The position numbers and the translations under genes are program-made. 5,794 nucleotides of DNA, from contig SYKJ01000065.1 in the NCBI GenBank assembly GCA_005798205.1, positions 1 to 5,794 on the forward strand. The letters are read 5' to 3'. How positions within the stretch are numbered: the stretch's first letter is position 1; every line of letters begins with the position of its first letter. Origin of the DNA: Bacteroidota bacterium (GTDB lineage Bacteria; Bacteroidota; Bacteroidia; Flavobacteriales; Crocinitomicaceae). Below are positions 1 to 5,794 of this stretch, in pieces. The notes below the pieces were generated by a model. It ran no database searches, was not told the origin of the DNA, and was given only the letters and a program-made list of their open reading frames with translations.

Positions 1-1
1 C

Positions 2-574
2 ATGGCTCCCTCCTGCCTATTGTTTTATGTTGGAATCAACAAACGAGCTACTAATTTGCAACACCACAATTTATTTTTTGATGAATCCTTGGATTTTCAC
101 GGTAAAGAAATTTACAAAGATCCAAAATGGCCTTCAGCACCTCTATTTTATCTTTGTGTTTCCTCTCTTACAGATTCATCAGTAGCACCCAAAAACGCTG
201 AAAATATGTTTTTCTTAATTCCAATTGCCCCAGATTTACAAGATTCTGAAGAGATTAGAGAAAAATATTTTGGTATTTTATTAGAACGACTCAACAAATT
301 GACAGGGAACGACATCAAGGACGCTATTGTTTACAAAAAGAGTTACTGCATTTCTGATTTCAAAAAAGATTACAATGCATTCAAGGGAAATGCATATGGT
401 TTAGCAAATACTTTAATGCAAACTGCTATATTAAAGCCAAGTCTCAAAAACAAAAAACTTTCAAATCTCTATTATACAGGACAACTTACGGTACCTGGTC
501 CTGGTGTTCCTCCTTCCATTATTTCAGGTGAAGTCGTAGCAAAAGAAATAATGAAAAACCACTCTTTAAACTAA
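2..574 (+). CDS. crtI: Phytoene desaturase CrtI, C-terminal part (5' end outside window)
   Basis: FAD-dependent desaturase of the CrtI family, which introduces double bases-conjugating unsaturations into phytoene on the way to lycopene, probably at the inner membrane. Only about 190 C-terminal residues are visible, against roughly 490 for the family. The ATG at base 2 is an internal Met, because residues just after it (APSCLLFYVGIN) are typical mid-protein CrtI sequence and no N-terminal FAD-binding fold is present. The hallmark C-terminal flavin-binding segment is seen from residue 157 of the fragment (YYTGQLTVPGPGVPPSI), followed by the final helix (SGEVVAKEI). The next gene, crtB, starts four bases after the stop, which supports phytoene desaturase. 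A related carotenoid desaturase or oxidase (CrtD/CrtO-like) cannot be excluded without the N-terminus. The stop is intact, and the truncation is simply the window edge. Confidence 0.93.
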   Translation: MAPSCLLFYVGINKRATNLQHHNLFFDESLDFHGKEIYKDPKWPSAPLFYLCVSSLTDSSVAPKNAENMFFLIPIAPDLQDSEEIREKYFGILLERLNKLTGNDIKDAIVYKKSYCISDFKKDYNAFKGNAYGLANTLMQTAILKPSLKNKKLSNLYYTGQLTVPGPGVPPSIISGEVVAKEIMKNHSLN

Positions 575-578
575 GTTT

Positions 579-1415
579 ATGAAGCAATTATTCGATGATC
601 TTAGCCAAAAAATTAGCGAAATAACGACTAAAAAATACAGCACTTCCTTTTCGCTCGGTATCAAGTGTTTGAATTCTGATTTACACAAACCCATCTATTC
701 TATTTACGGATTTGTTCGTTTTGCTGACGAAATTGTAGATTCCTTCGAAGATTTTGACAAGGCGGTTCTGTTAAAAGATTTCAAGGTCCAAACTTTCAAA
801 GCAATTGAAAATAGAATTTCTCTCAACCCGATATTAAATAGTTTTCAATGGGTCGTTAATAAATACAGTATTCCCCTTCATCTTATAGAGACTTTTTTAA
901 ATTCAATGGAAATGGATTTAGAAGAAAAAACATACGATAAAGAAAATTTTGAAAAGTATATTTTAGGTTCTGCAGAAGTTGTAGGATTGATGTGTTTGAA
1001 AGTTTTTGTTGAAGGTGACGAAGCTGAATACGAAAGATTAAAACCAAGCGCAATGAAATTGGGCTCTGCGTTTCAAAAAATAAATTTTTTAAGAGATTTA
1101 AATGCTGATTTTAAAGACTTGGGTCGTAGTTATTTTCCCGATATTGACATGAAAGAATTTAATACGAGCATCAAAAAACAAATTGAGGAAGATATAGAAA
1201 AAGACTTTGCAGCAGGATACAAAGGTATCCTAGAACTACCTCGAAAAGCAAAATTTGGGGTTTACATGGCCTACAAATACTACTTCAAATTATTTAAAAA
1301 AATAAAAGCCTCAAAACCTGATGTTATTTTAAATGAACGCGTTCGGCTACCAAATTATAAAAAGGCACGAATTCTCCTTACTTCATATATTCGTTTAAAT
1401 CTAAATCAACTTTAA
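579..1415 (+). CDS. crtB: Phytoene synthase CrtB
   Basis: Squalene/phytoene synthase family enzyme that joins two geranylgeranyl diphosphates into phytoene, the first committed carotenoid step. At 278 residues it is close to the usual size. Both Asp-rich, Mg-diphosphate-binding motifs are visible: DEIVD at residues 50-54 and DLNAD at 173-177, the second within NFLRDLNADFKDLGRSYFP, which matches the family's second signature. The N-terminal YSTSFSLG (20-27) is the conserved start of the fold. The chosen ATG is the only one compatible with this N-terminus and lies four bases after the crtI stop. No Shine-Dalgarno is seen, as expected in Bacteroidota. Squalene synthase is the main alternative, but adjacency to crtI and idi makes phytoene synthase much more likely. 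No signal peptide is visible. The product should be cytosolic or peripheral to the membrane. Confidence 0.96.
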   Translation: MKQLFDDLSQKISEITTKKYSTSFSLGIKCLNSDLHKPIYSIYGFVRFADEIVDSFEDFDKAVLLKDFKVQTFKAIENRISLNPILNSFQWVVNKYSIPLHLIETFLNSMEMDLEEKTYDKENFEKYILGSAEVVGLMCLKVFVEGDEAEYERLKPSAMKLGSAFQKINFLRDLNADFKDLGRSYFPDIDMKEFNTSIKKQIEEDIEKDFAAGYKGILELPRKAKFGVYMAYKYYFKLFKKIKASKPDVILNERVRLPNYKKARILLTSYIRLNLNQL

Positions 1416-1945
1416 TGAACCCAAATTATGTAGTTCTTGTTGATGAATTTGATCAAGAAATTGGTGTGATAGAAAAGCTAAAAGCTCATGTGGAAGGAAA
1501 ACTACACCGCGCTTTCTCCGTTTTTATTTTTAATAATAATATGGAACTGCTCCTTCAAAGAAGGGCATTCGAAAAATACCATTCACAAGGTTTGTGGTCA
1601 AATACATGTTGTAGTCATCCGATGCAGGGAGAATCTATTGTTGCGGCAGGAGAAAGAAGATTGAAGGAAGAATTGGGGATATCATGTAAATTAAATCAAC
1701 TATTTAGTTTTAATTACAGAGCTCAAGTAGACACTAATTTAATAGAACACGAAGTAGACCACGTTTTAATAGGTTTTTCAAATGAAACTCCCCACCTCAA
1801 TCATGAAGAAGCAATTGCTTTTAAATGGCAGAGTTTGGAGGATTTAAAAAAGAATATTGAAAATAATCCTCTTGATTATACGCAGTGGCTAAAAATAATT
1901 ATCGATGAACATTTTTTAAAACTTAATGCCCATTTAAATCAATGA
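1415..1945 (+). CDS. idi: Isopentenyl-diphosphate delta-isomerase, type 1 (Nudix fold)
   Basis: Interconverts isopentenyl and dimethylallyl diphosphate, balancing the C5 units used for carotenoid and quinone synthesis. At 176 residues it is near the E. coli enzyme's length. By alignment from memory to E. coli Idi, the metal-site ligands H25, H31, H68, E111 and E113 are present. The catalytic Cys falls at C66 in SNTCCSHPMQGE, and the acid-base Glu in IEHEVDHV. The TCCSHP wording, with two adjacent Cys, resembles eukaryotic IDI more than the E. coli VCGHP form. The modified Nudix helix (ERRLKEELG, 80-88) is intact. Its ATG overlaps the crtB stop in a TAATG junction, implying coupled translation. 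Type 2 (FMN-dependent) isomerase is ruled out by the Nudix motifs. Confidence 0.96.
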   Translation: MNPNYVVLVDEFDQEIGVIEKLKAHVEGKLHRAFSVFIFNNNMELLLQRRAFEKYHSQGLWSNTCCSHPMQGESIVAAGERRLKEELGISCKLNQLFSFNYRAQVDTNLIEHEVDHVLIGFSNETPHLNHEEAIAFKWQSLEDLKKNIENNPLDYTQWLKIIIDEHFLKLNAHLNQ

Positions 1946-2346
1946 AAGTCTGCAGAAGAGCAACATTTAATTCAGCGCATCGCTTGTTTCGAAAAGATTG
2001 GACAGACGAAAAAAACAATGAAATTTTTGGAAAATGTAATAATCCAAATTACCATGGCCACAATTACGTTCTTGAAGTTTGGATAGACGGTTCTATAGAT
2101 CTTGAAACAGGTTATGTTATTGACTTAAAAATTGTTAAAGACCTCATCAAAGAACTAATAACAGATCGCTTTGATCACAAAAATTTAAATCTAGATTGCA
2201 CTGACTTTAAAAATTTAAATCCAACAGCAGAAAATATTGCAATTGTGTGTTGGAATTTACTTCGCGCTAAATTGGATTTAAAATATGAATTAGTTGTGAA
2301 ACTCTGGGAAACTGAGAACAACAGTGTAGAATACAGCGGTAAATAA
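1942..2346 (+). CDS. 6-pyruvoyl-tetrahydropterin synthase / QueD family protein
   Basis: Member of the PTPS/QueD family, whose enzymes act on 7,8-dihydroneopterin triphosphate. Possible products are 6-pyruvoyl-tetrahydropterin, 6-carboxy-tetrahydropterin (queuosine precursor) or a folate-branch pterin. The three zinc ligands are H13 (FNSAHR), H38 and H40 (HGH). The catalytic Cys is C32, with the D78-H79 pair in FDHKNLN and a substrate-binding Glu in KLWETENN. C32 is separated from HGH by five residues (CNNPNYHGHNY), which is the spacing of mammalian PTPS. E. coli QueD, by memory, has three. The length of 134 residues is normal. It overlaps idi by four bases (ATGA), and the photolyase gene begins 11 bases after its stop. 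The family is certain. The exact product is not, so no gene symbol is given. Confidence 0.93.
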   Translation: MKVCRRATFNSAHRLFRKDWTDEKNNEIFGKCNNPNYHGHNYVLEVWIDGSIDLETGYVIDLKIVKDLIKELITDRFDHKNLNLDCTDFKNLNPTAENIAIVCWNLLRAKLDLKYELVVKLWETENNSVEYSGK

Positions 2347-2357
2347 TTAACAAAGAA

Positions 2358-3665
2358 ATGACCGCACTTTTCTGGCACAGACGCGACCTTAGAAATTTTG
2401 ATAACACTGGGCTCTTCCATGCACTTACCGAAAATAAAGTTGTTCATCCTATTTTTATTTTTGATAAAAATATCATTGAAAAATTACCTCGAGACGACCA
2501 ACGAATTCTATTTATTCACCAAGAAATTTTAGCCTTAAAAAAAAGTTATAAAGAACTCGGGTCTAATCTTCAAGTTTATTATGGAAATCCACAAGAAATT
2601 ATACCAAAAATCGCTTTAGAAAAAAAGTGTTCTGCTGTTTACTTTAATAAAGATTATGAGCCCTATGCACGTGAGCGTGATAAAATTATTTTCGATTCCT
2701 TAACCAAACTAAATATCGACTTTAAGGGTTCCAAAGATCATGTGATTTTTGAAAAAAACGAGATTACTAAGGATGATGGAAAACCCTACACAGTTTTTAC
2801 TCCTTATTCTAAAAAATGGAAGTCAAATTTAACAGCAGATCATTTCAAGGCTTTTCCCTCCGAAAAATTTAGTGCAAATTTAGTTCAAACTAATAACCAA
2901 GTCGAAGTAATATCATTGGCAGATATGGGTTTTGAATCTAAAATACACCATGCATTTCCTGAAAGATTAGTTCAACATGCTATTTTAAAAAATTACCACC
3001 TTTCACGTAACTTTCCAGCTGAAAACGGGACAAGCAGACTCAGCCTTCATTTACGTTTTGGAACCATTAGCATTCGAGCACTAGCAAAAAGTTGTGCTTC
3101 AATCAATGAAACATACCTCAATGAGTTAATTTGGCGCGACTTCTATCAAATGATTATTTTTCACTTTCCTAACTCAGCTGAAAATGCTTTTAAAATTCAA
3201 TATGATCGAATCGTTTGGGAAAGAAACGAAGCTCATTTTCATGCTTGGTGTAAGGGTAAAACTGGATATCCTATTGTTGATGCAGGTATGCGCGAATTAA
3301 ATGCAACAGGTTTTATGCACAACAGAGTTAGAATGATTGTTGCAAGTTTTCTTACAAAGCACCTACTCATAGATTGGCGTTGGGGGGCGACCTATTTTTC
3401 TGAAAAATTGCTAGATTTTGAACTTGCAAGTAATGCTGGTGGTTGGCAATGGGCTGCAAGTTGTGGTTGCGATGCAGCTCCCTATTTTCGCGTATTTAAT
3501 CCACAAACACAGCAAGAAAAATTTGATAAACATTTTGAATACGTAAAAAAATGGGTTCCAGAATACGGAACTGATTCTTACTCTGAACCAATAATTGAAC
3601 ATAAATTTGCTAGAGAAAGAGTTTTACAAAGATTTAAAAGTGCATTAAACGAAAACAATGCTTAA
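2358..3665 (+). CDS. phr: Class I CPD deoxyribodipyrimidine photolyase
   Basis: Flavoprotein that uses blue or near-UV light to split cyclobutane pyrimidine dimers in DNA. At 435 residues it is slightly shorter than E. coli PhrB. The N-terminal Rossmann-like antenna domain opens with LFWHRRDLR. The C-terminal helical FAD domain has GTSRLS, NELIWRDFY (E256, W259, R260) and MHNRVRM (N322, R323). It also has SNAGGWQW, where N359 matches E. coli N378, the residue facing flavin N5. The electron-transfer Trp triad is preserved at W287, W340 and W363 with E. coli spacing (53 and 23). DAAPYFRVFNP is typical of class I CPD enzymes, so a signalling cryptochrome is unlikely. The antenna-pocket segment at 95-108 ends in EPYARERD rather than the E. 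coli folate-binding pattern, so the second chromophore is uncertain. The gene sits 11 bases after the pterin gene. Confidence 0.94.
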   Translation: MTALFWHRRDLRNFDNTGLFHALTENKVVHPIFIFDKNIIEKLPRDDQRILFIHQEILALKKSYKELGSNLQVYYGNPQEIIPKIALEKKCSAVYFNKDYEPYARERDKIIFDSLTKLNIDFKGSKDHVIFEKNEITKDDGKPYTVFTPYSKKWKSNLTADHFKAFPSEKFSANLVQTNNQVEVISLADMGFESKIHHAFPERLVQHAILKNYHLSRNFPAENGTSRLSLHLRFGTISIRALAKSCASINETYLNELIWRDFYQMIIFHFPNSAENAFKIQYDRIVWERNEAHFHAWCKGKTGYPIVDAGMRELNATGFMHNRVRMIVASFLTKHLLIDWRWGATYFSEKLLDFELASNAGGWQWAASCGCDAAPYFRVFNPQTQQEKFDKHFEYVKKWVPEYGTDSYSEPIIEHKFARERVLQRFKSALNENNA

Positions 3666-4128
3666 AATCAATGACGATTGCCCAATTTTTGAATTACCTG
3701 ATCAATTTGGTAATAATATCAAAATTTCCTCATTATTAGGTAAAAAAATACTTGTACTATTTTTCTATCCGAAAGATGATACTCCCGGATGCACAACTGA
3801 AGCTTGCGCATTTCGAGATGAGATGGAAGTTTTTCAAGAATTAGGCTGCGAGCTAATTGGGATCTCTTCTGATAGCTCCTCAAGTCATTTAAAATTTCAA
3901 CAAAAACATCAGTTAGCTTACACCCTACTCTCTGATTCAGAAAAAAAAGTAAGAATACAGTTTGAGGTTCCTTCTAATTTATTTGGCTTAATTCCTGGAC
4001 GAGTAAGCTACGTAATTGGCTTAGACAAGAAAATTAAAGGGATTTATAATTCTCAACTTAATCCGCATGGTCACGTCAAAAATGCGCTTGAATTGGTTAA
4101 ATCTCTCAAAAACAAGTCGGAAATCTAA
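3658..4128 (+). CDS. bcp: Thioredoxin-dependent peroxiredoxin, Bcp/PrxQ type
   Basis: Thiol peroxidase that reduces hydrogen peroxide and organic hydroperoxides, probably in the cytoplasm because no signal peptide is seen. The length of 156 residues is normal. The active-site stretch FYPKDDTPGCTTEAC holds the peroxidatic Cys C45 and a resolving Cys C50 five residues later, the atypical 2-Cys arrangement of the Bcp/PrxQ subfamily. T42, P38 and the conserved Arg R115 (PGRVSYVI) complete the catalytic site. Two further Cys, C8 and C64, lie outside the motif. Its ATG lies within the last eight bases of the photolyase gene (different frame), so translation is probably coupled. It is the last gene of the string. 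A peroxidase here fits removal of oxidants made under strong light, which is inference from context. Confidence 0.95.
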   Translation: MLKINDDCPIFELPDQFGNNIKISSLLGKKILVLFFYPKDDTPGCTTEACAFRDEMEVFQELGCELIGISSDSSSSHLKFQQKHQLAYTLLSDSEKKVRIQFEVPSNLFGLIPGRVSYVIGLDKKIKGIYNSQLNPHGHVKNALELVKSLKNKSEI

Positions 4129-4133
4129 TTTTG
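4126..4133 (+). promoter_or_regulatory. Putative Bacteroidota-type -7 promoter element for the FKBP gene pair
   Basis: TAATTTTG matches the Bacteroidota sigma-A -7 consensus TAnnTTTG at every fixed position. It overlaps the bcp stop codon and lies about 70 bases upstream of the first FKBP start, giving a leader of roughly 60-65 bases. The weak point is the -33 element: the nearest TTG (4093-4095) is about 30 bases upstream, longer than the usual spacer of about 17-23. In A/T-rich DNA an eight-base match with four free choices can arise by chance, so this is only a candidate. Confidence 0.35.
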
Positions 4134-4201
4134 ATTCTGGTTTCAGTTTTATAGAACTTAATTGAAGTAAATTCATTAATTTCACCAAAATTTAATAAAA
4201 A

Positions 4202-4801
4202 ATGCAAACAGAGTTAGAAAAGGTAAGTTATGCCGTTGGAATGAGCATCGGAGAAAGTTTAAAAGCACAAAATTTAGAAGATATTGATACAAAAACCTTT
4301 GCTAATGCAATGGATGCCATTTTTAATAATCTAAATCCACAACTTACAAAAGAGGAAGCGAATCAAATTATTCAAACTTACCTTGACAAAAAAAAACAAG
4401 TTGCATACGGTAATTTAAAATCTGAAGGTGAAAAATTTTTAATTGAAAACAAAAAAAATAAAGGTGTTCAAACTACAGACTCAGGATTACAATATGAGAT
4501 TTTAAAGAGTGGCAATGGTGAAAAACCCTTGAAGTCTGATAGTGTAACGGTTCATTACCACGGGACATTAATAGATGGAACTGTTTTTGATAGTTCTGTA
4601 AATAGAGGTAACCCAGCAACTTTTGGCGTGCAACAAGTAATTCCTGGTTGGACAGAAGCGCTTCAATTGATGGATATTGGCTCAAAATACCGCCTTTTTA
4701 TTCCTCAGGAACTGGCATATGGGGCAAATCCACATCCAGGTGGACCTATAAAACCTTTTAGCACACTAATTTTTGAAGTAGAACTATTAAACATTAACTA
4801 A
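4202..4801 (+). CDS. FKBP-type peptidyl-prolyl cis-trans isomerase, FklB-like, cytoplasmic
   Basis: Catalyses cis-trans isomerisation of X-Pro bonds and likely acts as a folding helper. At 199 residues it closely resembles E. coli FklB (206) in layout. Residues 5-95 form the helical FKBP N-terminal dimerisation region, starting EKVSYAVGMSIGESL and ending in a long charged helix. Residues 98-199 form the FKBP domain. By comparison with human FKBP12, the pocket residues Y119, F129, D130, V146, I147, W150, Y173 and F191 are all present (HYHG, VFDSS, VIPGW, AYG, LIFEVELL), so it should be active. No signal peptide or membrane segment is seen. The start follows an A-rich stretch (TTTAATAAAAA) and there is no Shine-Dalgarno. 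A 73-base gap separates it from bcp, and its stop overlaps the start of the next FKBP gene by one base. Confidence 0.94.
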   Translation: MQTELEKVSYAVGMSIGESLKAQNLEDIDTKTFANAMDAIFNNLNPQLTKEEANQIIQTYLDKKKQVAYGNLKSEGEKFLIENKKNKGVQTTDSGLQYEILKSGNGEKPLKSDSVTVHYHGTLIDGTVFDSSVNRGNPATFGVQQVIPGWTEALQLMDIGSKYRLFIPQELAYGANPHPGGPIKPFSTLIFEVELLNIN

Positions 4802-5691
4802 TGATCCGATATTCCCTAATTATTGCCCTATTCTTTTTCCTACAATCTTGTGGTGGAGCAGAGAAAGTTGAATTAAAAACAGCTAAAGAAAAATACTCGT
4901 ATTTATTAGGTGTTGAACTCTCTGAACCATTTATTTCTGAAAGCCCGTTTAACAAAATGGATAAAGAACAATTAATCGAGGGATTCTACAGCAAAGTGGC
5001 TGACAGCGAATTGAAAGGACTTTACAAAACCGTGAAAAAATGCATTGGAGAAACAGGAAAAGAATTCAACGAAAAATTCAATACCGAAGGATCATTGGCC
5101 GTTGGAAAAATCAACCGTCAACGTTTCGAAAAACTCTTCAATGAACTTAATGCAATGACCTTAATCGATATTAAAATGGTGGAGCGTGGTTTTTCAGATG
5201 GATTAAACAAGTTAGACATCGAAGTCCTAAAAAACGAGGATCGCAAAAAAATCATGGCAGCTTTTCAAGTGAAGATGGATAAAAAATACGCAAAAATCAT
5301 AGAACAGTTCAAAGTAGCTGGAGAAGGTTTTTTAGCAATGAACAAATCAAAACCAGGAATCATCACAACGGCAAGTGGACTTCAATACCAAGTGATTCAA
5401 ATGGGTAAAGGTCCAAAACCAAGTGCTACATCCAATGTAAAAGTTCACTACCATGGAACGATTCCGGAAGGTGGAATATTTGATAGTTCGATCGGAGGAG
5501 AACCTGCTGACTTCATTTTAAATCAAGTGATTCCAGGATGGACAGAAGGCATTCAGTTGATGAATGTTGAATCTAAATTCAAATTTTTCATCCCTCAAGA
5601 ATTAGCGTATGGTGGAAATCCGCCACCAAATTCGATTATCAAACCTTTTTCTCCGTTGATTTTCGAAGTGGAATTACTGAGTTTTGAATAA
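4801..5691 (+). CDS. FKBP-type peptidyl-prolyl isomerase, predicted lipoprotein with extended N-terminal region
   Basis: Predicted envelope-anchored prolyl isomerase. Residues 1-16 are a short hydrophobic signal ending in a lipobox (FLQSC), so the mature protein would start at lipidated C17. The C-terminal FKBP domain (about 187-296) keeps the pocket residues Y217, F227, D228, V243, I244, W247, Y270 and F288, so activity is expected. The middle, about 30-185, is mostly charged and helical, and longer than the equivalent part of the upstream paralogue. It appears to contain two stretches resembling the FKBP N-terminal unit (about 31-66 and 97-138). After C17 the sequence GGAEKVE is not a clear Bacteroidota surface-export signal, so periplasmic or surface exposure is undecided. 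C81 is a lone extra Cys. Translation is probably coupled to the previous gene through TAATG. It resembles FkpA/Mip in role, but orthology is not claimed. Confidence 0.92.
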   Translation: MIRYSLIIALFFFLQSCGGAEKVELKTAKEKYSYLLGVELSEPFISESPFNKMDKEQLIEGFYSKVADSELKGLYKTVKKCIGETGKEFNEKFNTEGSLAVGKINRQRFEKLFNELNAMTLIDIKMVERGFSDGLNKLDIEVLKNEDRKKIMAAFQVKMDKKYAKIIEQFKVAGEGFLAMNKSKPGIITTASGLQYQVIQMGKGPKPSATSNVKVHYHGTIPEGGIFDSSIGGEPADFILNQVIPGWTEGIQLMNVESKFKFFIPQELAYGGNPPPNSIIKPFSPLIFEVELLSFE

Positions 5692-5703
5692 GGTGCTTCA
5701 CCT
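5691..5703 (+). terminator. Weak hairpin after the FKBP pair
   Basis: AGGTG and CACCT can pair around a CTT loop immediately at the end of the lipoprotein gene, giving a five-base stem. There is no following T run (AATCACG comes next), so it is a poor intrinsic terminator. It could be a small stabilising stem at the mRNA 3' end, or chance. Confidence 0.2.
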
Positions 5704-5771
5704 AATCACGCAAGAACTCGAAGATTTGTAAAACCAGAAATGAATCCAAACGGTCAATAAATAAAAGTTCA

Positions 5772-5779
5772 TATATTTA
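5772..5779 (+). promoter_or_regulatory. Possible -7 promoter element for a gene starting at the window edge
   Basis: TATATTTA matches the Bacteroidota TAnnTTTG element except for the last base. An ATG at 5785-5787 (ATGCAAAAA, reading M-Q-K) follows so closely that transcription would begin near or at it, giving a very short or absent leader. No TTG lies at a suitable -33 distance. The downstream gene is outside the window, so neither the promoter nor the start can be confirmed. Confidence 0.25.
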
Positions 5780-5794
5780 CACTTATGCAAAAAA

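Noticed and set aside
2..4. ATG at the left edge as a true gene start
   Set aside because: The sequence after it matches the middle of CrtI, and the N-terminal FAD-binding fold is missing, so it is an internal Met of a gene cut by the window.
2179..2220. Direct repeat AAAAATTTAAAT at 2179-2190 and 2209-2220
   Set aside because: The copies are 30 bases apart, in frame, and both encode Lys-Asn-Leu-Asn in the PTPS protein. The first is the conserved DHKNLN motif. Low-complexity A/T coding sequence explains it.
2175..2447. Open frame of 90 codons on the minus strand
   Set aside because: It lies across the well-supported PTPS gene and the photolyase start, and its translation shows no recognisable motif. 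It is the complement of real coding sequence.
3453..3473. Cys-Gly-Cys in the photolyase as a possible iron-sulfur or redox site
   Set aside because: It sits in the WAASxGxDAAPYFR loop of ordinary class I photolyases, where these positions vary. The extra Cys residues expected of iron-sulfur photolyases are not seen, and that family is a different class.
3411..3602. Open frame of 63 codons on the minus strand with hydrophobic, aromatic-rich translation
   Set aside because: It is wholly inside the most conserved part of the photolyase gene. The aromatic content is a by-product of reading A-rich codons backwards.
4473..4685. Open frame of 70 codons on the minus strand
   Set aside because: It is fully inside the FKBP domain of the first isomerase gene, with no motif of its own.

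Overview
The window reads as chromosomal DNA from a Bacteroidota bacterium, most likely a pigmented flavobacterium-like organism. The evidence is the low G+C content, the lack of Shine-Dalgarno sequences (starts are preceded by A/T-rich stretches), a perfect TAnnTTTG-type -7 promoter element, and the protein flavour (Bacteroidota-like CrtI and CrtB, paired FklB-type FKBPs, a short Cys-lipoprotein signal). A family-level guess would be memory-based only. All eight genes lie on the + strand.

Bases 1-4128 hold a tightly packed gene string that starts outside the window: crtI (3' part only), crtB, idi, a PTPS/QueD-family gene, a class I CPD photolyase and a Bcp-type peroxiredoxin. The junctions are +4, -1, -4, +11 and -8 bases, so this is almost certainly one transcription unit with translational coupling. 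It combines isoprenoid supply (Idi), carotenoid backbone synthesis (CrtB, then CrtI), a pterin enzyme, light-driven DNA repair and peroxide removal. Together these look like a photoprotection and oxidative-stress operon.

Bases 4129-4201 are a 73-base gap with a promoter-like element at its left edge. It is followed by two overlapping FKBP-type peptidyl-prolyl isomerase genes (4202-5691). The first is a cytoplasmic FklB-like protein. The second is a lipoprotein with an enlarged N-terminal region that may hold two copies of the FKBP N-terminal helical unit. The pair looks like a divergent tandem duplication whose products act in different compartments.

Bases 5692-5794 contain a weak hairpin, a second promoter-like element and possibly the first bases of another gene.

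I did not find a clearly undescribed system. The points most worth following up are the pterin synthase between carotenoid and photolyase genes (with a eukaryote-like Cys-x5-HGH motif), the photolyase antenna pocket that does not look like the folate-binding type, and the double N-domain of the FKBP lipoprotein.
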